Origin: Oenanthe sinensis | Lineage: Eukaryota; Streptophyta; Magnoliopsida; Apiales; Apiaceae | DNA length: 64,000 nt | Reading direction: 5' to 3' | Assembly (NCBI GenBank): GCA_028671895.1 | Contig: CM053800.1 | Location: forward strand, 13,661,886-13,725,885 | Shown here: piece by piece, positions 1 to 10,084 of the stretch | Position numbering within the stretch: position 1 is the stretch's first letter | How the letters are laid out: every line of letters starts with the position of its first letter | Notes under the pieces: generated by a model | What the model was told of the DNA's origin: nothing | Seen by the model: the letters and a program-made list of their open reading frames with translations, nothing else | The model's database searches: none | Position numbers and translations under genes: made by a program

Positions 1-49
1 TAACACAGCTGATGCTTTAGCATTCATAGACGCAGACCAAAATCAAACA

Positions 50-540
50 TTGTTGCACATGAGCAGGAAATGGCTGCTGCAGACTCAAGATGCTGCTTTT
101 CTGGAGAGAGTTTTAGAAGTATTCAAATGGGGCGAAGTGGAGAATGAGAATGTAGATGAGAAGCAGAGACTCCTTAAGTACTTGTCTGAAGTAGTGGTGG
201 AAAAGAAGCGAATAGAGCGAGATGCGGCTAGTGTCCACAATACTAACCGTGTTAAGGGCTACCCTAAAATGATCTACTGTAGTTTAAGGCTGATAAATCT
301 CATTGGAAGTCACAGCTCATAATGAAGAACTTTGAGGACATTCCAAAGATCAGAACTACTCAGGAGGTGGACAAACTAAGAAGGCTTTTCAGGCATCCTT
401 ATCCAGAGCCCAGGAATCCTCTAGAAATGGAAGCGGTAAGTCTGTTGAATGCAAGGTGGAAGCAGCTTCATGATCCAGTTTACAAGAAAGAACAACAGCA
501 GAAGGAAAGGCGCAGAAGGCTGAAGGAGGAGAAGCGCTAA
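50..540 (+). pseudogene. Unknown Lys/Glu-rich retrotransposon ORF, C-terminal part, frameshifted
   Basis: Two overlapping reading frames (50-322 and 322-540) read as one protein broken by a frameshift near 260-320. The first contains a Trp/Leu-rich segment followed by a charged helix. The second ends in a strongly basic Lys/Arg/Glu tail (last 20 residues almost all K, R, E, Q). I recognise no enzymatic motif: no zinc knuckle, protease, YxDD or DDE residues. It sits between missing upstream sequence and the 3' LTR of SIRE-a, the same place and style as the Glu/Lys-rich ORF of HST at the right edge. It is probably the accessory protein of a non-autonomous Sirevirus-like element, not a host gene. 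Function unknown. Confidence 0.5.
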
Positions 541-983
541 GCTGAAGAAGTTAGGAAGAAGAGACGGAATTAGAATTAGCGGTCAGAGTGGTGTGAACTT
601 GAAGTTGGAAAAACTTCATATTTTTTTGGTTGCTTTAACTCACTTGAGGAAAATTCACTTGATCACGGTATGCGAGATAGGCTAACTTACCATACTGTAA
701 CCGTGAATCAGAGTGGATCCAATAAGGTGATATAAGTTTGACTGAAAGGTATGAAATAATCCAGGTGATAGGAATCACTCAAATGATCTTTAATTCGAAG
801 TTCGAATTTTCTGACTAGCTTAAGTTTTATTTATTCTAGTTCTTTGAATTGTTTTCAAGTTTATTTCAGTTGTAATTCAAACAAGACAGTAATGTTATTT
901 ATCTTTTTCTCGTCTCATTGTTTAGTTGAGTTATCCCTTTGTTAATTTGAATGTCATTGTTAGACTATCAAATAGGGGGAGAT
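541..983 (+). other. SIRE-a 3' non-coding internal region and polypurine tract
   Basis: No gene is seen. The stretch is AT-rich untranslated retrotransposon sequence ending in the polypurine tract AATAGGGGGAGAT immediately before the LTR. Confidence 0.65.
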
Positions 984-1540
984 TGAAAGACAGAGTGTCT
1001 AAACTTGTAACACTATAACTTATGTAACTCAACTAAAAGAAAAGATACTTAACCAGAAGACAATCAAGAACATGAAGTCACAAAGAAATCAATGTTAACT
1101 ATGAAGACAAGGTAATTGATACAATTCAATTTGTTAACTATGATCAAACAAAGAAGAAATCATTGAAAGAAGTTCAAGACAAAGTTGTTCATGCCTCAGT
1201 GGTTTGTAACTTAAAGACTCAAGATCATAACTATCAGTATCAATAAGACTAATTGATTTCAAGTGAACAAGAAGGAAAGCAATATTTGGAAAGCCACATT
1301 ACTAATTGAATATGGTAATCTATTCAAGAAGTAGAAACACTATCAAGACTAGTCACTTATGAATCAGACCATTGCATCAAGTGTCAGGACATTGATAGTA
1401 TGTTTATGTCAGTAATAGAGATCCAAGTTCAAAAGCTTGTTAAAGAATTTGGAAGACATAAAGAAATCACAAGTTTAAGATGCTGCATTGAAGTTTCAAG
1501 TTAAAGCCCAGAATTTTTCCAAATACAAAATATTCGAGAT

Positions 1541-1650
1541 AGAATATTCGAGATGGCCAAGTAGAACATTCCTATGTAGAATATTCGAGATGGCCAAGTA
1601 GAACATTCCTATGTAGAATATTCGAGATAGAATATTCGAGATAGATATTC
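1541..1650 (+). promoter_or_regulatory. Array of six heat-shock-element-like sites in the SIRE-a LTR
   Basis: The core GAAnnTTC occurs six times without mismatch, at 1542-1549, 1564-1571, 1579-1586, 1601-1608, 1616-1623 and 1630-1637, alternating GAATATTC and GAACATTC. Part of the array is a 37 bp direct duplication (about 1541-1616). GAAnnTTC is the paired-pentamer core bound by heat-shock factors, and similar clusters in the LTR of Arabidopsis ONSEN (ATCOPIA78) drive its heat activation. Position upstream of the TATA box fits an enhancer. Heat response here is inferred. Confidence 0.6.
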
Positions 1651-1830
1651 GAGATGGCCAAGTAGAAGTTCTCAAGTAGATGTTCTACATGGAGGGCAGT
1701 TTCAACATGACACATGGCATCATCTAATTGGCAGATTTCCAAGCTTTCAAGATTAGATAAGATTTATGTGGACATCATTGGGCCACGTATATCTTAACTT
1801 TGAAGACTACAAGACATAGATTACAAATAG

Positions 1831-1838
1831 TATAAATA
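1831..1838 (+). promoter_or_regulatory. TATA box of SIRE-a LTR
   Basis: TATAAATA lies inside the LTR, about 190 bp downstream of the heat-shock-type array and 275 bp from the LTR end, the expected U3/R position. Confidence 0.55.
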
Positions 1839-2112
1839 GAAGTTCTTCTGTATTATTTTAGAGAGAGCAAAATTTTCGAGATAAACACTTGTAAAAGAGA
1901 GAGAGTATATTCACAGAGCTTAGCATCATTTACTACCCTCTTTACTTCTGGTGTACTTTGTAATGAATGTTGTAGCAACCCTTTCAAGTTATATATATAA
2001 AACATATATTCCTTGAATCATTGTGTTCATTTATTACATAGTATTTATTGCTTCTTTAATTCGAAAAGTTGTATTCACCCCCCCCCCCTCTACAACACAT
2101 TTGGACCTAACA

Positions 2113-2468
2113 ATTGTCATTCTTGCAACAGGAGAGTATGTGTCAAAATAGTTAACGCCTTCTATTTGCCTAAAACCCTTAGCTACCAGCCTAGCCTTAT
2201 ACTTATCTATTGAGCCATCCAGGTTCATCTTTCTTTTGAAGATCCATTTACATCCTATAGTAGTACACCCAGGAGGGAGATCAACCAACTCCCATGTTCC
2301 ATTAGAAATAATAGTGTCGATCTCATTCTTTACAGCGCCTTTCCAGTGCCTTGACTCTGAAGAGTCCATGGCCTGCCGAAAAGATAAAGGTTCGTCCTCG
2401 ACATTGTAAGTGATAAAATCACTTCCAAAGTCCTTGACCACCTTTGCCCGCTTACTTCTTCTAGGTTT
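2113..2468 (-). pseudogene. COP-1 reverse transcriptase N-terminal fragment
   Basis: The minus strand translates to the start of a Ty1/copia reverse transcriptase domain. It shows the acidic linker and the conserved stretch that includes GCKWIFKRK and KARLVAKGFRQ, ending at the PVAR motif where SIRE-a is inserted. The catalytic YVDD region would lie further left and is not in the window. No stop interrupts the 118 or so codons, so this piece decayed little before the insertion. On its right side it ends exactly where the ATH LTR begins (2470). Confidence 0.8.
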
Positions 2469-2469
2469 C

Positions 2470-3880
2470 TGTTAGTGGACTTTTTGGTCCACTATATACG
2501 TTCCAAAGTGGCTTAAATTGATCGCTAGTACCCAAGTACTTAGTGTCTTTTGATGTGTTTTATGTTTTTGGTGTGCAGATTCCCAGGCGGAGCAGAATTG
2601 ATAATTAATTGCATAAATTGGTGGTGCATGAGCTAGGAATTCAAGGTAGAAGGGTCAAGGCTTGAGTTGAAGCAAAGAGAAAGCAAGGCGACGCGCTAAA
2701 GAAGCAGAGAGCAAAGAAAAGCAATTCCGGGCAGAATAGTCAGGCGCGCCCACCCCGTTAAAGGCGCCCCCGCGCTCCATTAATGAGGCGCGGCCGCGCT
2801 CCTTGAGGCGCGCCCGCGCTCCAGCCGATTCCAATTGCTGATTTTTCTGCAGTTGGTCCGTTTCGAAGCCCAGAAAGCAGCAAGCCCATGAATCATTGTT
2901 TTTATGTAACCTAGTATAAAAACATAAGGATTATTATTGTTGTCATTATCTAGAAAATTAATTAAGCAAGTAGGGTTTTTATTATCGTACAAGAGGCAGA
3001 GTACTTTGTGAGCCGTCAAGCTATTTTTCTTTTGTAATTTTCATCACGTGGATTATCGGTTGTTTCTTTTACTATTGCAATTTAATATCAGTCTTTTATG
3101 TTTAATTGTTTATCTACTATGTTTTCATATGAACCCATGATGTCGGCTAGTCCAATTATGGGCTAATTGTTGTCATGGGATTTTAATGGATTTCTCTATC
3201 GATTCTAGATATTGATTGTCTTTATGCCAAGTATGTGATTGTTATGGATATCCTAGTATGGTTAAGCTTATTCGTTGTAAATGCGTCGCGAACATTTATG
3301 ATTGTTTGTTGAACCCTCGTGAATGCGAAAGTGGATCTAGGGTTTAGAACATGCCATGCTAGCATAGGTTTTTGCATGTTAAGAGCAGGTATTAATTTGT
3401 GGTGTAATTCTAACCGTCTTGCACTGACTATGTGATTTTATGGATCCTTGTGCTTAAGCCATTATGTTTTCAATCTCTATAGACATATAGGGACTAAGTA
3501 TAGTGGTTGACTATTTGACTTCTATCTTTTGTGGATGTTCATTAGGATGGTATGCGTGCAACGAAAGTTGGCGTTTATCAGTTTAGAGGGTCTGATCAGT
3601 TATCGTCACTTTCACATGCTAGGTTGAAAAGGCATAAGATTCTAGATGAGATAGTTAATGAAGTTAAAATCCCATGTTTATTTCATATAAGTAATTCGTT
3701 AAGTTTTAAATTAGTAGTGTAATCGAAACTCCAATTGTTATTTTCTTAGCAGTGAAACTTAATCATACTCTGGTGTATAAGTGAACTAAACGTAAGCAAG
3801 TCGAGTCTCTGTGGGAACGAATCCTACTTATTACTGTATTACTTGTGACCACGTTCTCTTGCGTGAATAAAGTGCGAACA
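2470..3880 (+). repeat. ATH 5' LTR (about 1411 bp)
   Basis: It starts TGTTAGTGGAC exactly where COP-1 coding sequence stops and ends GCGAACA, six bases before the primer-binding site. A GC-rich minisatellite at 2742-2825 stands out in otherwise AT-rich sequence. There is no second copy in the window. Confidence 0.75.
2742..2825 (+). repeat. GC-rich minisatellite in the ATH LTR
   Basis: Four imperfect copies of a GGCGCGCCCGCGCTCC-like unit are separated by short AT-rich spacers. A related GC block is found inside the gag coding region of the same element (about 5475-5511). Confidence 0.65.
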
Positions 3881-3886
3881 AGTTTT

Positions 3887-3904
3887 TGGCGCCGCTGCCG
3901 GGGA
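3887..3904 (+). other. ATH primer-binding site (tRNA-Asp type)
   Basis: TGGCGCCGCTGCCGGGGA is complementary to the 3' end of plant tRNA-Asp with one mismatch, as recalled from the tRNA sequence. It sits six bases after the LTR end, the normal place for minus-strand priming in Athila elements. Confidence 0.8.
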
Positions 3905-4023
3905 CTCGGTTCATTGTTTTATTTAGTTAATGTGCTTATCATCAGTGGTCGTTAGATATCACTGACTGGGATTTGTTATTAATCGTTCTTGTTTGTTACG
4001 TGAATTCAGGTAATTGATCGTGT

Positions 4024-5577
4024 ATGCGTACTCGTTCTCAATCGAGTAAGGAAAAACTGGAAGAACACTTAGACGAAGAAGAGGGAATTGCAGTTCCAGA
4101 AATTGAACCAGAAATAGTAATGGGGGATCCAGTGAAAGCTCTTAAGGATTACTCTCAACCGAAGATCAATGACATTCAGTCAAGCATTGTTAGGCCGGCT
4201 ATTGCAGCTAATAATTTCGAAATCAAGCCAGGCACAATTCAAATGGTTCAGAATTCTGTGCAGTTTGGGGGTTCACCTGTTGAGGACCCTAATATGCATA
4301 TCAGAGACTTCATCGAGATCTGTGATACCTTTAAAACCAACGGGGTTTCTGAAGATGCTATAAAACTGAGGCTGTTTCCATTCTCTCTACGAGACAAGGC
4401 AAAGAGCTGGTTGCATTCGCTGCCAGCAGGTTCTATAACTACTTGGGAGGATCTCGCACAAAAGTTTCTGACTAAATTCTTCCCTATGGCTAAGACGGCA
4501 GCCATGAGGAATGCTCTTACACAGTTCAATCAACATTCTGGAGAAACGTTGTGTGAAGCTTGGGATAGGTATAAAGAGATGCTTCGAAAGTGTCCCCATC
4601 ATGGGATGCCCGATTGGATGGTCATTAACGGTTTCTATAATGGGTTGAATCATTCACGACCTATGCTTGATGCAGCATCTGGAGGAGCTCTTTGGGCCAA
4701 GAGCTATGAAGAAGCTTATGACTTGATTGAAATGATGGCTGCCAACGAGTATCAGAATCCTACTCAGCGATTGCCGCAGAGTAAAACTGCAGGTGTTTTT
4801 GAAGTGGACGCTGCCACGGCTATAACAGCTCAACTACAGGCGTTATCTATAAAGGTGGACGCATTATCCAAGGCAGGAATTCAGCAAGTCGCTATGGTTT
4901 GTGATCTATGTGCAGGTGCTCATGATACAACTCAGTGTGCTATTTCTAGCGATTCAGCGTATTTTGTCAGCAACTTTCAGAAGCCTACACAACCGGCACC
5001 TAATACATATCACCCCAACAACATGAATCATCCTAACTTCAGTTGGAGAAACAATCAGAATGCCATGCCACAACCATCGCAGGGTCAGCAATTTGGAACA
5101 AGGCCTTTCAACAATTCTGTTCCTCAACAATCTTATGCACCAAGACAATCATACAACCCTCCTGGTTTCCATCAACAACCTCAAGGAGGACAAGGGCACT
5201 CAAATGAAAAGTCAGAAATGGAGGAACTGAGAATGATGTATAAGAGTCAAGCTGTGACACTGAAAACATTGGAAAATCAAATTGGTCAACTAGCAAATGC
5301 TCTTCTAAACAGACCTCAAGGACAATTACCAAGTGACACAGAGGCTAACCCAGGCAAGAAAGAAAACAAGGAACAAATACACGCTATTACATTGCGTTCT
5401 GGAATGGTTACGAACAATCAGGAGGTCGAAATTCCACAAAACGAAGAACGTCGGCATTCTGGGCAGGAGGTGCAGGGCGGGCGCGCTTCTTCAGGCGCGG
5501 GCGCGCCTCACCTTACTGCTGGAGGGGGATTTTCTGCAGAAAAAGATACGCAGGAGGAGCCGATTAAAAAAAAATGA
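4024..5577 (+). CDS. ATH gag polyprotein
   Basis: A 517-residue Gag of Athila type. It forms the particle that packages element RNA in the cytoplasm. Residues about 70-230 make the plant retrotransposon gag domain (WLHSLPAGSI, then the FLTKFFP stretch). A CX2CX3HX4C zinc-knuckle-like motif (CDLCAGAHDTTQC) follows near residue 295, then a Gln/Asn/Pro-rich linker. The C-terminus is encoded partly by a GC-rich insert (about 5475-5511) resembling the LTR minisatellite. The frame ends at an A-run (5565-5574) followed by TGA. Protease and polymerase continue in another frame, so gag and pol are now uncoupled by a frameshift, and a second stop lies at 5579-5581 in the pol frame. Confidence 0.85.
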   Translation: MRTRSQSSKEKLEEHLDEEEGIAVPEIEPEIVMGDPVKALKDYSQPKINDIQSSIVRPAIAANNFEIKPGTIQMVQNSVQFGGSPVEDPNMHIRDFIEICDTFKTNGVSEDAIKLRLFPFSLRDKAKSWLHSLPAGSITTWEDLAQKFLTKFFPMAKTAAMRNALTQFNQHSGETLCEAWDRYKEMLRKCPHHGMPDWMVINGFYNGLNHSRPMLDAASGGALWAKSYEEAYDLIEMMAANEYQNPTQRLPQSKTAGVFEVDAATAITAQLQALSIKVDALSKAGIQQVAMVCDLCAGAHDTTQCAISSDSAYFVSNFQKPTQPAPNTYHPNNMNHPNFSWRNNQNAMPQPSQGQQFGTRPFNNSVPQQSYAPRQSYNPPGFHQQPQGGQGHSNEKSEMEELRMMYKSQAVTLKTLENQIGQLANALLNRPQGQLPSDTEANPGKKENKEQIHAITLRSGMVTNNQEVEIPQNEERRHSGQEVQGGRASSGAGAPHLTAGGGFSAEKDTQEEPIKKK

Positions 5578-5581
5578 ATGA

Positions 5582-7639
5582 TCAGAGGAGAAAAGTAGTT
5601 CAGAGAAAGACAGTGATCACAAGGAAGTCTTTCCTCCTCCACCATTCCCTAAAAGGCTTCAGAAGCAGAAATCGGATAAACAGTTTGCTAAATTCTTGGA
5701 AGTTTTTAAGAAACTACACATCAACTTACCTTTTACTGAAGCGCTGGAGCAAATGCCAAGCTACGCCAAATTCATGAAAGGCATTCTATCTAGAAAACTG
5801 AAGCTAGAAGAGTTAAACACTGTGGCCTTGACGGAAGAGTGTAGTGCAGTATTGCAGCAGAAGTTACCACCAAAGTTGAAGGATCCTGGTAGTTTCACTA
5901 TACCATGCATAATTGGGAATTTGTCGTTCGACAAATGTTTGTGCGATTTGGGAGCGAGCATCAACCTCATGCCATACTCTATATTCTTACAACTTGGTCT
6001 TCCTGAGCTAAAGCCGACTAACATGTCACTGCAGTTGGTAGATCGTTCAATCACTTATCCGCGAGGAATTGTCGAAGATGTTTTGGTGAAAGTCGACAAA
6101 CTAATCTTTCCAGCATATTTTGTCATCCTTGATTTTGAAGAAGACAAGAAAATCCCTATCATTCTTGGTAGACCATTCTTGGCAACGGGAAAGACATTGA
6201 TTGACGTACAGAAGGGAGAACTCACCATGAGAGTGCACGATCAGAATGTCACATTCAATGTGTTCAAAGCAATGCAATTTCCAACAGAAGAAGATCAATG
6301 CTTTAAAGTAGATGTAGTGGAATCTGCTGTGCAAGTAAAGATTGAACACATGCTTATGAATGATACACTGGAAAAGGCTTTAAGTGGGGACTTTACAATT
6401 GAAGAGGATGAGGTTGAAGAACAGGTACAGTCTCTGAATGCTTCTCCTTGGCAACAAAAGTTTGGGAAACCAGAATCGTTGGGTTTATCTGAATTGAGAG
6501 AATCACATCAGCGGTTGAAACCATCTATCGAGGAAGCACCAAAGCTAGAGCTCAAACCATTGCCTGATCACTTAAGGTATGCTTCTCTTGGGGAATCATC
6601 TACTTTACCTGTAATTATTGCTGCTAACCTTACAGGTCCTGAAGAAGAAAAGCTGTTAAGGGTTCTCAGGGAATTCAAATCAGCCATTAGTTGGACTATT
6701 GCAGACATTAAAGGAATCAGTCCTGCCTATTGTCAGCATAAGATTCCGCTGGAAGAAGGTAGTAAGCCAACAGTGGAACATCAGATAAGGCTTAATCCAC
6801 TCATGAAGGAAGTAGTAAAGAAGGAAATTATCAAGTGGTTGGATGCAGGGATTATCTATCCTATTTCTGACAGTGCTTGGGTGAGTCCAGTTCAATGTGT
6901 GCCAAAGAAAGGAGGCATGACGGTGGTAACTAACGAAAAGAACGAGCTCATTCCTACGCGGACAGTCACTGGTTGGAGAACCTGCATGGATTACAGGAAG
7001 CTGAACAAAGCTACTCGGAAAGATCACTTCCCTCTTCCTTTCATCGATCAAATGCTAGACCGACTGGCCGGCCATGAGTACTATTGCCTGCTGGATGGAT
7101 ATTCGGGTTACAATCAGATCTGCATTGCTCCAGAGGATCAGGAGAAGACAACATTTACTTGTCCGTTAGGTACCTTCGCTTTTCGAAGGGTTTCTTTTGG
7201 GTTATGTGGTGCACCTGGCACTTTTCAGAGGTGCATGATGGCAATTTTTTCAGACATGATTGGTAAGACAGTGGAAGTATTCATGGATGATTTTTCAGTA
7301 TTTGGGTATTCTTTTGACGAATGTCTACACAATCTTAGCATGGTTCTGAAAAGATGCGTGGAGACTAATCTGGTTCTCAACTGGGAGAAATGCCATTTCA
7401 TGGTACAAGAGGGAACTATTCTTGGACACAAGGTGTCACGTCGTGGCCTGGAAGTGGATAAAGCAAAAATAAAGACAATTGAAAATCTTCCACCGCCCAA
7501 TTCAGTGAGAGGAATTCGTAGTTTCCTCGGTCATGCAGGTTTCTACAGAAGATTCATCAAGGATTTCTCCAAAATTTCTAAACCTTTGTGTAAGCTATTG
7601 GAGAAGGATATTCCCTTCAAATTCATGATGATTGTATGA
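5582..7639 (+). pseudogene. ATH pol part 1: aspartic protease and reverse transcriptase
   Basis: The open frame runs from just after a TGA at 5579 to 7639; the first Met is at 5696. A proline-rich stretch leads into a retropepsin-like domain with DLGAS in the catalytic position (about 5946-5960) and the ILGRPFL motif (about 6160). The reverse transcriptase follows: a polymerase fingers region, the LLDGYSGYNQI motif (about 7088) and FMDD (about 7280) as the catalytic aspartate pair. The frame stops at 7637-7639, where RNase H continues one frame away, so at least one base was gained or lost near 7625. It normally acts inside particles to copy RNA to DNA; this copy cannot make the full polyprotein. 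Confidence 0.85.
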
Positions 7640-9140
7640 CAGCTTTTGAGACATTGAAGAGGAAGTTGATTTCGGCACCTGTGATCATCGCCCCAGATTG
7701 GAATGAACCTTTTGCTATGATGTGTGATGCTAGCGATTTTGCATTAGGGGCTGTTCTTGGTCAAAAGAAAGACAAGATTTTTCATGTTATCTACTATGCA
7801 AGCAAGACACTCAATGATGCGCAAGTGAATTACACAACCACAGAGAAGGAGCTATTAGCCATTGTATATGGCTTTGAAAAATTCAGATCATACTTGCTTG
7901 GTACGAAAGTGACGGTGTATACTGACCACGCAGCTATTAGGTATCTGCTCTCCAAGAAGGATTCTAAACCCTGCCTGATTCGATGGATTCTCCTACTTCA
8001 AGAATTCGACGTGGAGATCAAAGATAGAAAAGGGACCGAGAATCAGGTAGCTGATCACCTCTCACGATTGGAAGATCCTGGTAAATCACGAGACAGTACT
8101 CTCATCAATGACTCATTTCCGGATGAACATCTGTTTGGAGTACAAGAAGAAGAACCATGGTATGCGGATATTGTGAATTATCTTGTGAGTCATATTGTTC
8201 CACCCGAATTGTCGTCAGCCCAAAGGAAGAAATTCATGCATGATGTAAAGTGGTTTCGTTGGGATGAGCCATATCTGTTTAAACAAGGGGCTGATCAGAT
8301 TATCAGAAGGTGTGTACCATATAGTGAGACTGCAGCTATTCTGAGGGATTATCATGCCACAGCTTATGGAGGCCATTATGGAGGTACAAAGACAGCTACT
8401 CGTATTCTGCAGGCAGGATTTTATTGGCCATCACTATTCAAGGATGCTCATCAGTTTGTAACCAGATGTGATCGTTGTCAGCGAGTAGGCAACATTTCGA
8501 GAAGGGATGAGATGCCCCTTAATGTAATGCTAGAGGTAGAAATTTTTGATGTGTGGGGGATCGACTTCATGGGCCCATTCATTTCATCTTGCAATAACCA
8601 ATACATCTTGCTAGCTGTGGATTACGTCTCCAAATGGGTTGAGGTCAAGGCACTTCCAACTAATGATGCCAATGTAGTGCTCAACTTCCTTCACAAGAAC
8701 ATTTTCACCAGATTTGGGACTCCAAGGGTCATTATCAGCGATGAGGGTTCTCACTTTTGCAATCGAAAGTTCACTAATCTGATGGCAAGATTCAACATCA
8801 ACCATCGGGTGGCGACAGCATACCACCCTCAAACCAATGGCCAAGCTGAAGTATCAAACCGTGAGATCAAACGCATTCTGGAAAAAGTGGTAAGTCCTTC
8901 GCGTAAGGATTGGTCTTTAAAACTGGATGAAGCTGTATGGGCCTACCGAACTGCGTTCAAAACACCTTTGGGGATATCACCATATCAACTAGTCTATGGA
9001 AAAGCTTGTCATCTACCAGCAGAATTGGAACACAAGGCTTATTGGGCATTGCAGAAACTGAATTTTGATTATCAAGCCGCAGGGGAAAAGCGGATGGTGC
9101 AAATCAATGAAATGGATGAATTTCGTCTACAAGCTTATCA
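7636..9140 (+). pseudogene. ATH pol part 2: RNase H and integrase, C-terminally truncated
   Basis: The RNase H domain begins at once (MCDASDFALGAV with the first catalytic Asp, about 7720) and includes YTDHAA (about 7920). The integrase has an HHCC zinc-binding region (about 8350-8480) and a core with its first Asp in GIDFMG (about 8560), its second in IISDEG (about 8735) and the Glu in GQAEV (about 8845). The residue after the second catalytic Asp is Glu, where Gly is usual in this family. The frame runs on to a stop at 9156, but the last few codons are COP-1 sequence read on the opposite strand: homology ends near 9140. The integrase C-terminal tail is missing. Confidence 0.85.
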
Positions 9141-10084
9141 GATCTCAAACGTTTAAGTACTTTACCAGTTTGTGTTTCAGCTTCATTTTTATACATAATG
9201 AATTTATCAAGTGCTTCATCATTAGGTTTAATCAAATAAACATGGCAATATCTACTACAATTGTCTGTAAAGGTAATGAAATATCTTTTATTATCCTTAG
9301 TCAAAACACCACTGAATTCATATATGTCTGTTTAAACTAATTCTAAAACTTCTGAATCCCTAACAACATAATGAAAGGGTTTCCTAGTTAGTTTAGCAGT
9401 CACACATACTTGACATTTAGATTTCTTTTCAATGGCATGCTTTGGAATCGACTCTAAATTCATCATATTCTTTAGAGCACCAAAATTTAGATGACCAAGA
9501 CGCGAGTGCCATAAATCGGATGATTCAACACTATTTATAGAAGGAACAACATTATCATTAATAAAACTTCCCAAAATAGGCTCCACATTTATTAAAAATA
9601 ATCCATCAGACAAGTAACCTTTGCCAAAAAATACACTAGTATGTGTAATGACTACTTTATTACACTTCAAAGAAAGTTCGAAACCATTTCTAACTAAACA
9701 GCTTCCACATATTATGTTTCTACGAATGTTAGGAACATGATGCACTCTAGTAAGGGATAGAACACGCCCAAAAGCAAACTTCAGGTCCGCGTTTCCTACT
9801 CCAAGTACTTGAGCAACACTAGCATTCCCTATCATCATTGTCATGCCTTGAATCTGTTGATAAGATACAAACAGAGTAATATTAGTACACATATGTACAT
9901 TAGCTCTAGTATCAATCAACCATTCATTTGACAGATAAGTAGAAAGTAGTGTAGGGTTGTAGGTAACATACCCGTCATTGGTTTCATAAGCAATAGCCTC
10001 ACCAACAACCATGTTAACCACAGGCCCACCAGTGGTTCCAAGCACAGTATTAGCTTGTGCTGCCACATTAGGATTCTTTGCTTT
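9141..10084 (-). pseudogene. COP-1 protease, GAG-pre-integrase and integrase N-terminus
   Basis: On the minus strand from about 10084 leftward the translation shows a copia protease region (WLIDTRANVHMC, where the usual catalytic DSGA is changed to DTRA). The GAG-pre-integrase zinc-binding region follows, with WHSRLGHL and CQVC (about 9390-9530), then the start of the integrase core (FITFTD with the first catalytic Asp region). A stop codon near 9330 interrupts the frame just before the core. The fragment ends in the KVLKRLRSD motif at about 9141, fused to ATH. The changed protease active site and the stop show long decay. Confidence 0.75.

Larger units (their letters stand above)
1..2112 (+). 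mobile_element. SIRE-a: Sirevirus-like LTR retrotransposon, 3' part
   Basis: This is the right part of a plus-strand LTR element whose 5' end lies outside the window. It shows a decayed coding region, a polypurine tract (AATAGGGGGAGAT just before 984) and a complete 3' LTR (984-2112). The tract and the LTR start (TGAAAG) match those of SIRE-b and SIRE-c, so the three belong to one group. The right border cuts into a minus-strand copia reverse transcriptase, so SIRE-a inserted into COP-1. The target duplication cannot be checked because the left flank is missing. The Sirevirus assignment is inference from shared ends. Confidence 0.8.
984..2112 (+). repeat. SIRE-a 3' LTR (1129 bp)
   Basis: It starts TGAAAGACAG directly after a polypurine tract and ends CCTAACA. 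It holds a TATA box (TATAAATA, 1831-1838), a run of C residues near 2079-2088, and an array of heat-shock-type sites about 200 bp upstream of the TATA box. Directly beyond 2112 the sequence becomes minus-strand copia reverse transcriptase. Confidence 0.85.
2470..9140 (+). mobile_element. ATH: Athila-type Ty3/gypsy retrotransposon, 3'-truncated
   Basis: A plus-strand element with 5' LTR (2470-3880), primer-binding site (3887-3904), gag, protease, reverse transcriptase, RNase H and integrase. The Athila assignment rests on the gag type, the DLGAS protease, the FMDD polymerase motif and a tRNA-Asp-like primer site. No env-like region, polypurine tract or 3' LTR follows integrase. Instead the reading frame passes at about 9140 directly into minus-strand COP-1 integrase. 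A deletion has therefore removed the ATH 3' end together with part of COP-1. Two frame disruptions make it non-functional. Confidence 0.85.

Noticed and set aside
2079..2088. C-run near the SIRE-a LTR end as a regulatory site
   Set aside because: Sirevirus-like LTRs here all have a CCCCCC run before the terminal CTACGATAC/CTACAAC part; length variation is simple slippage.
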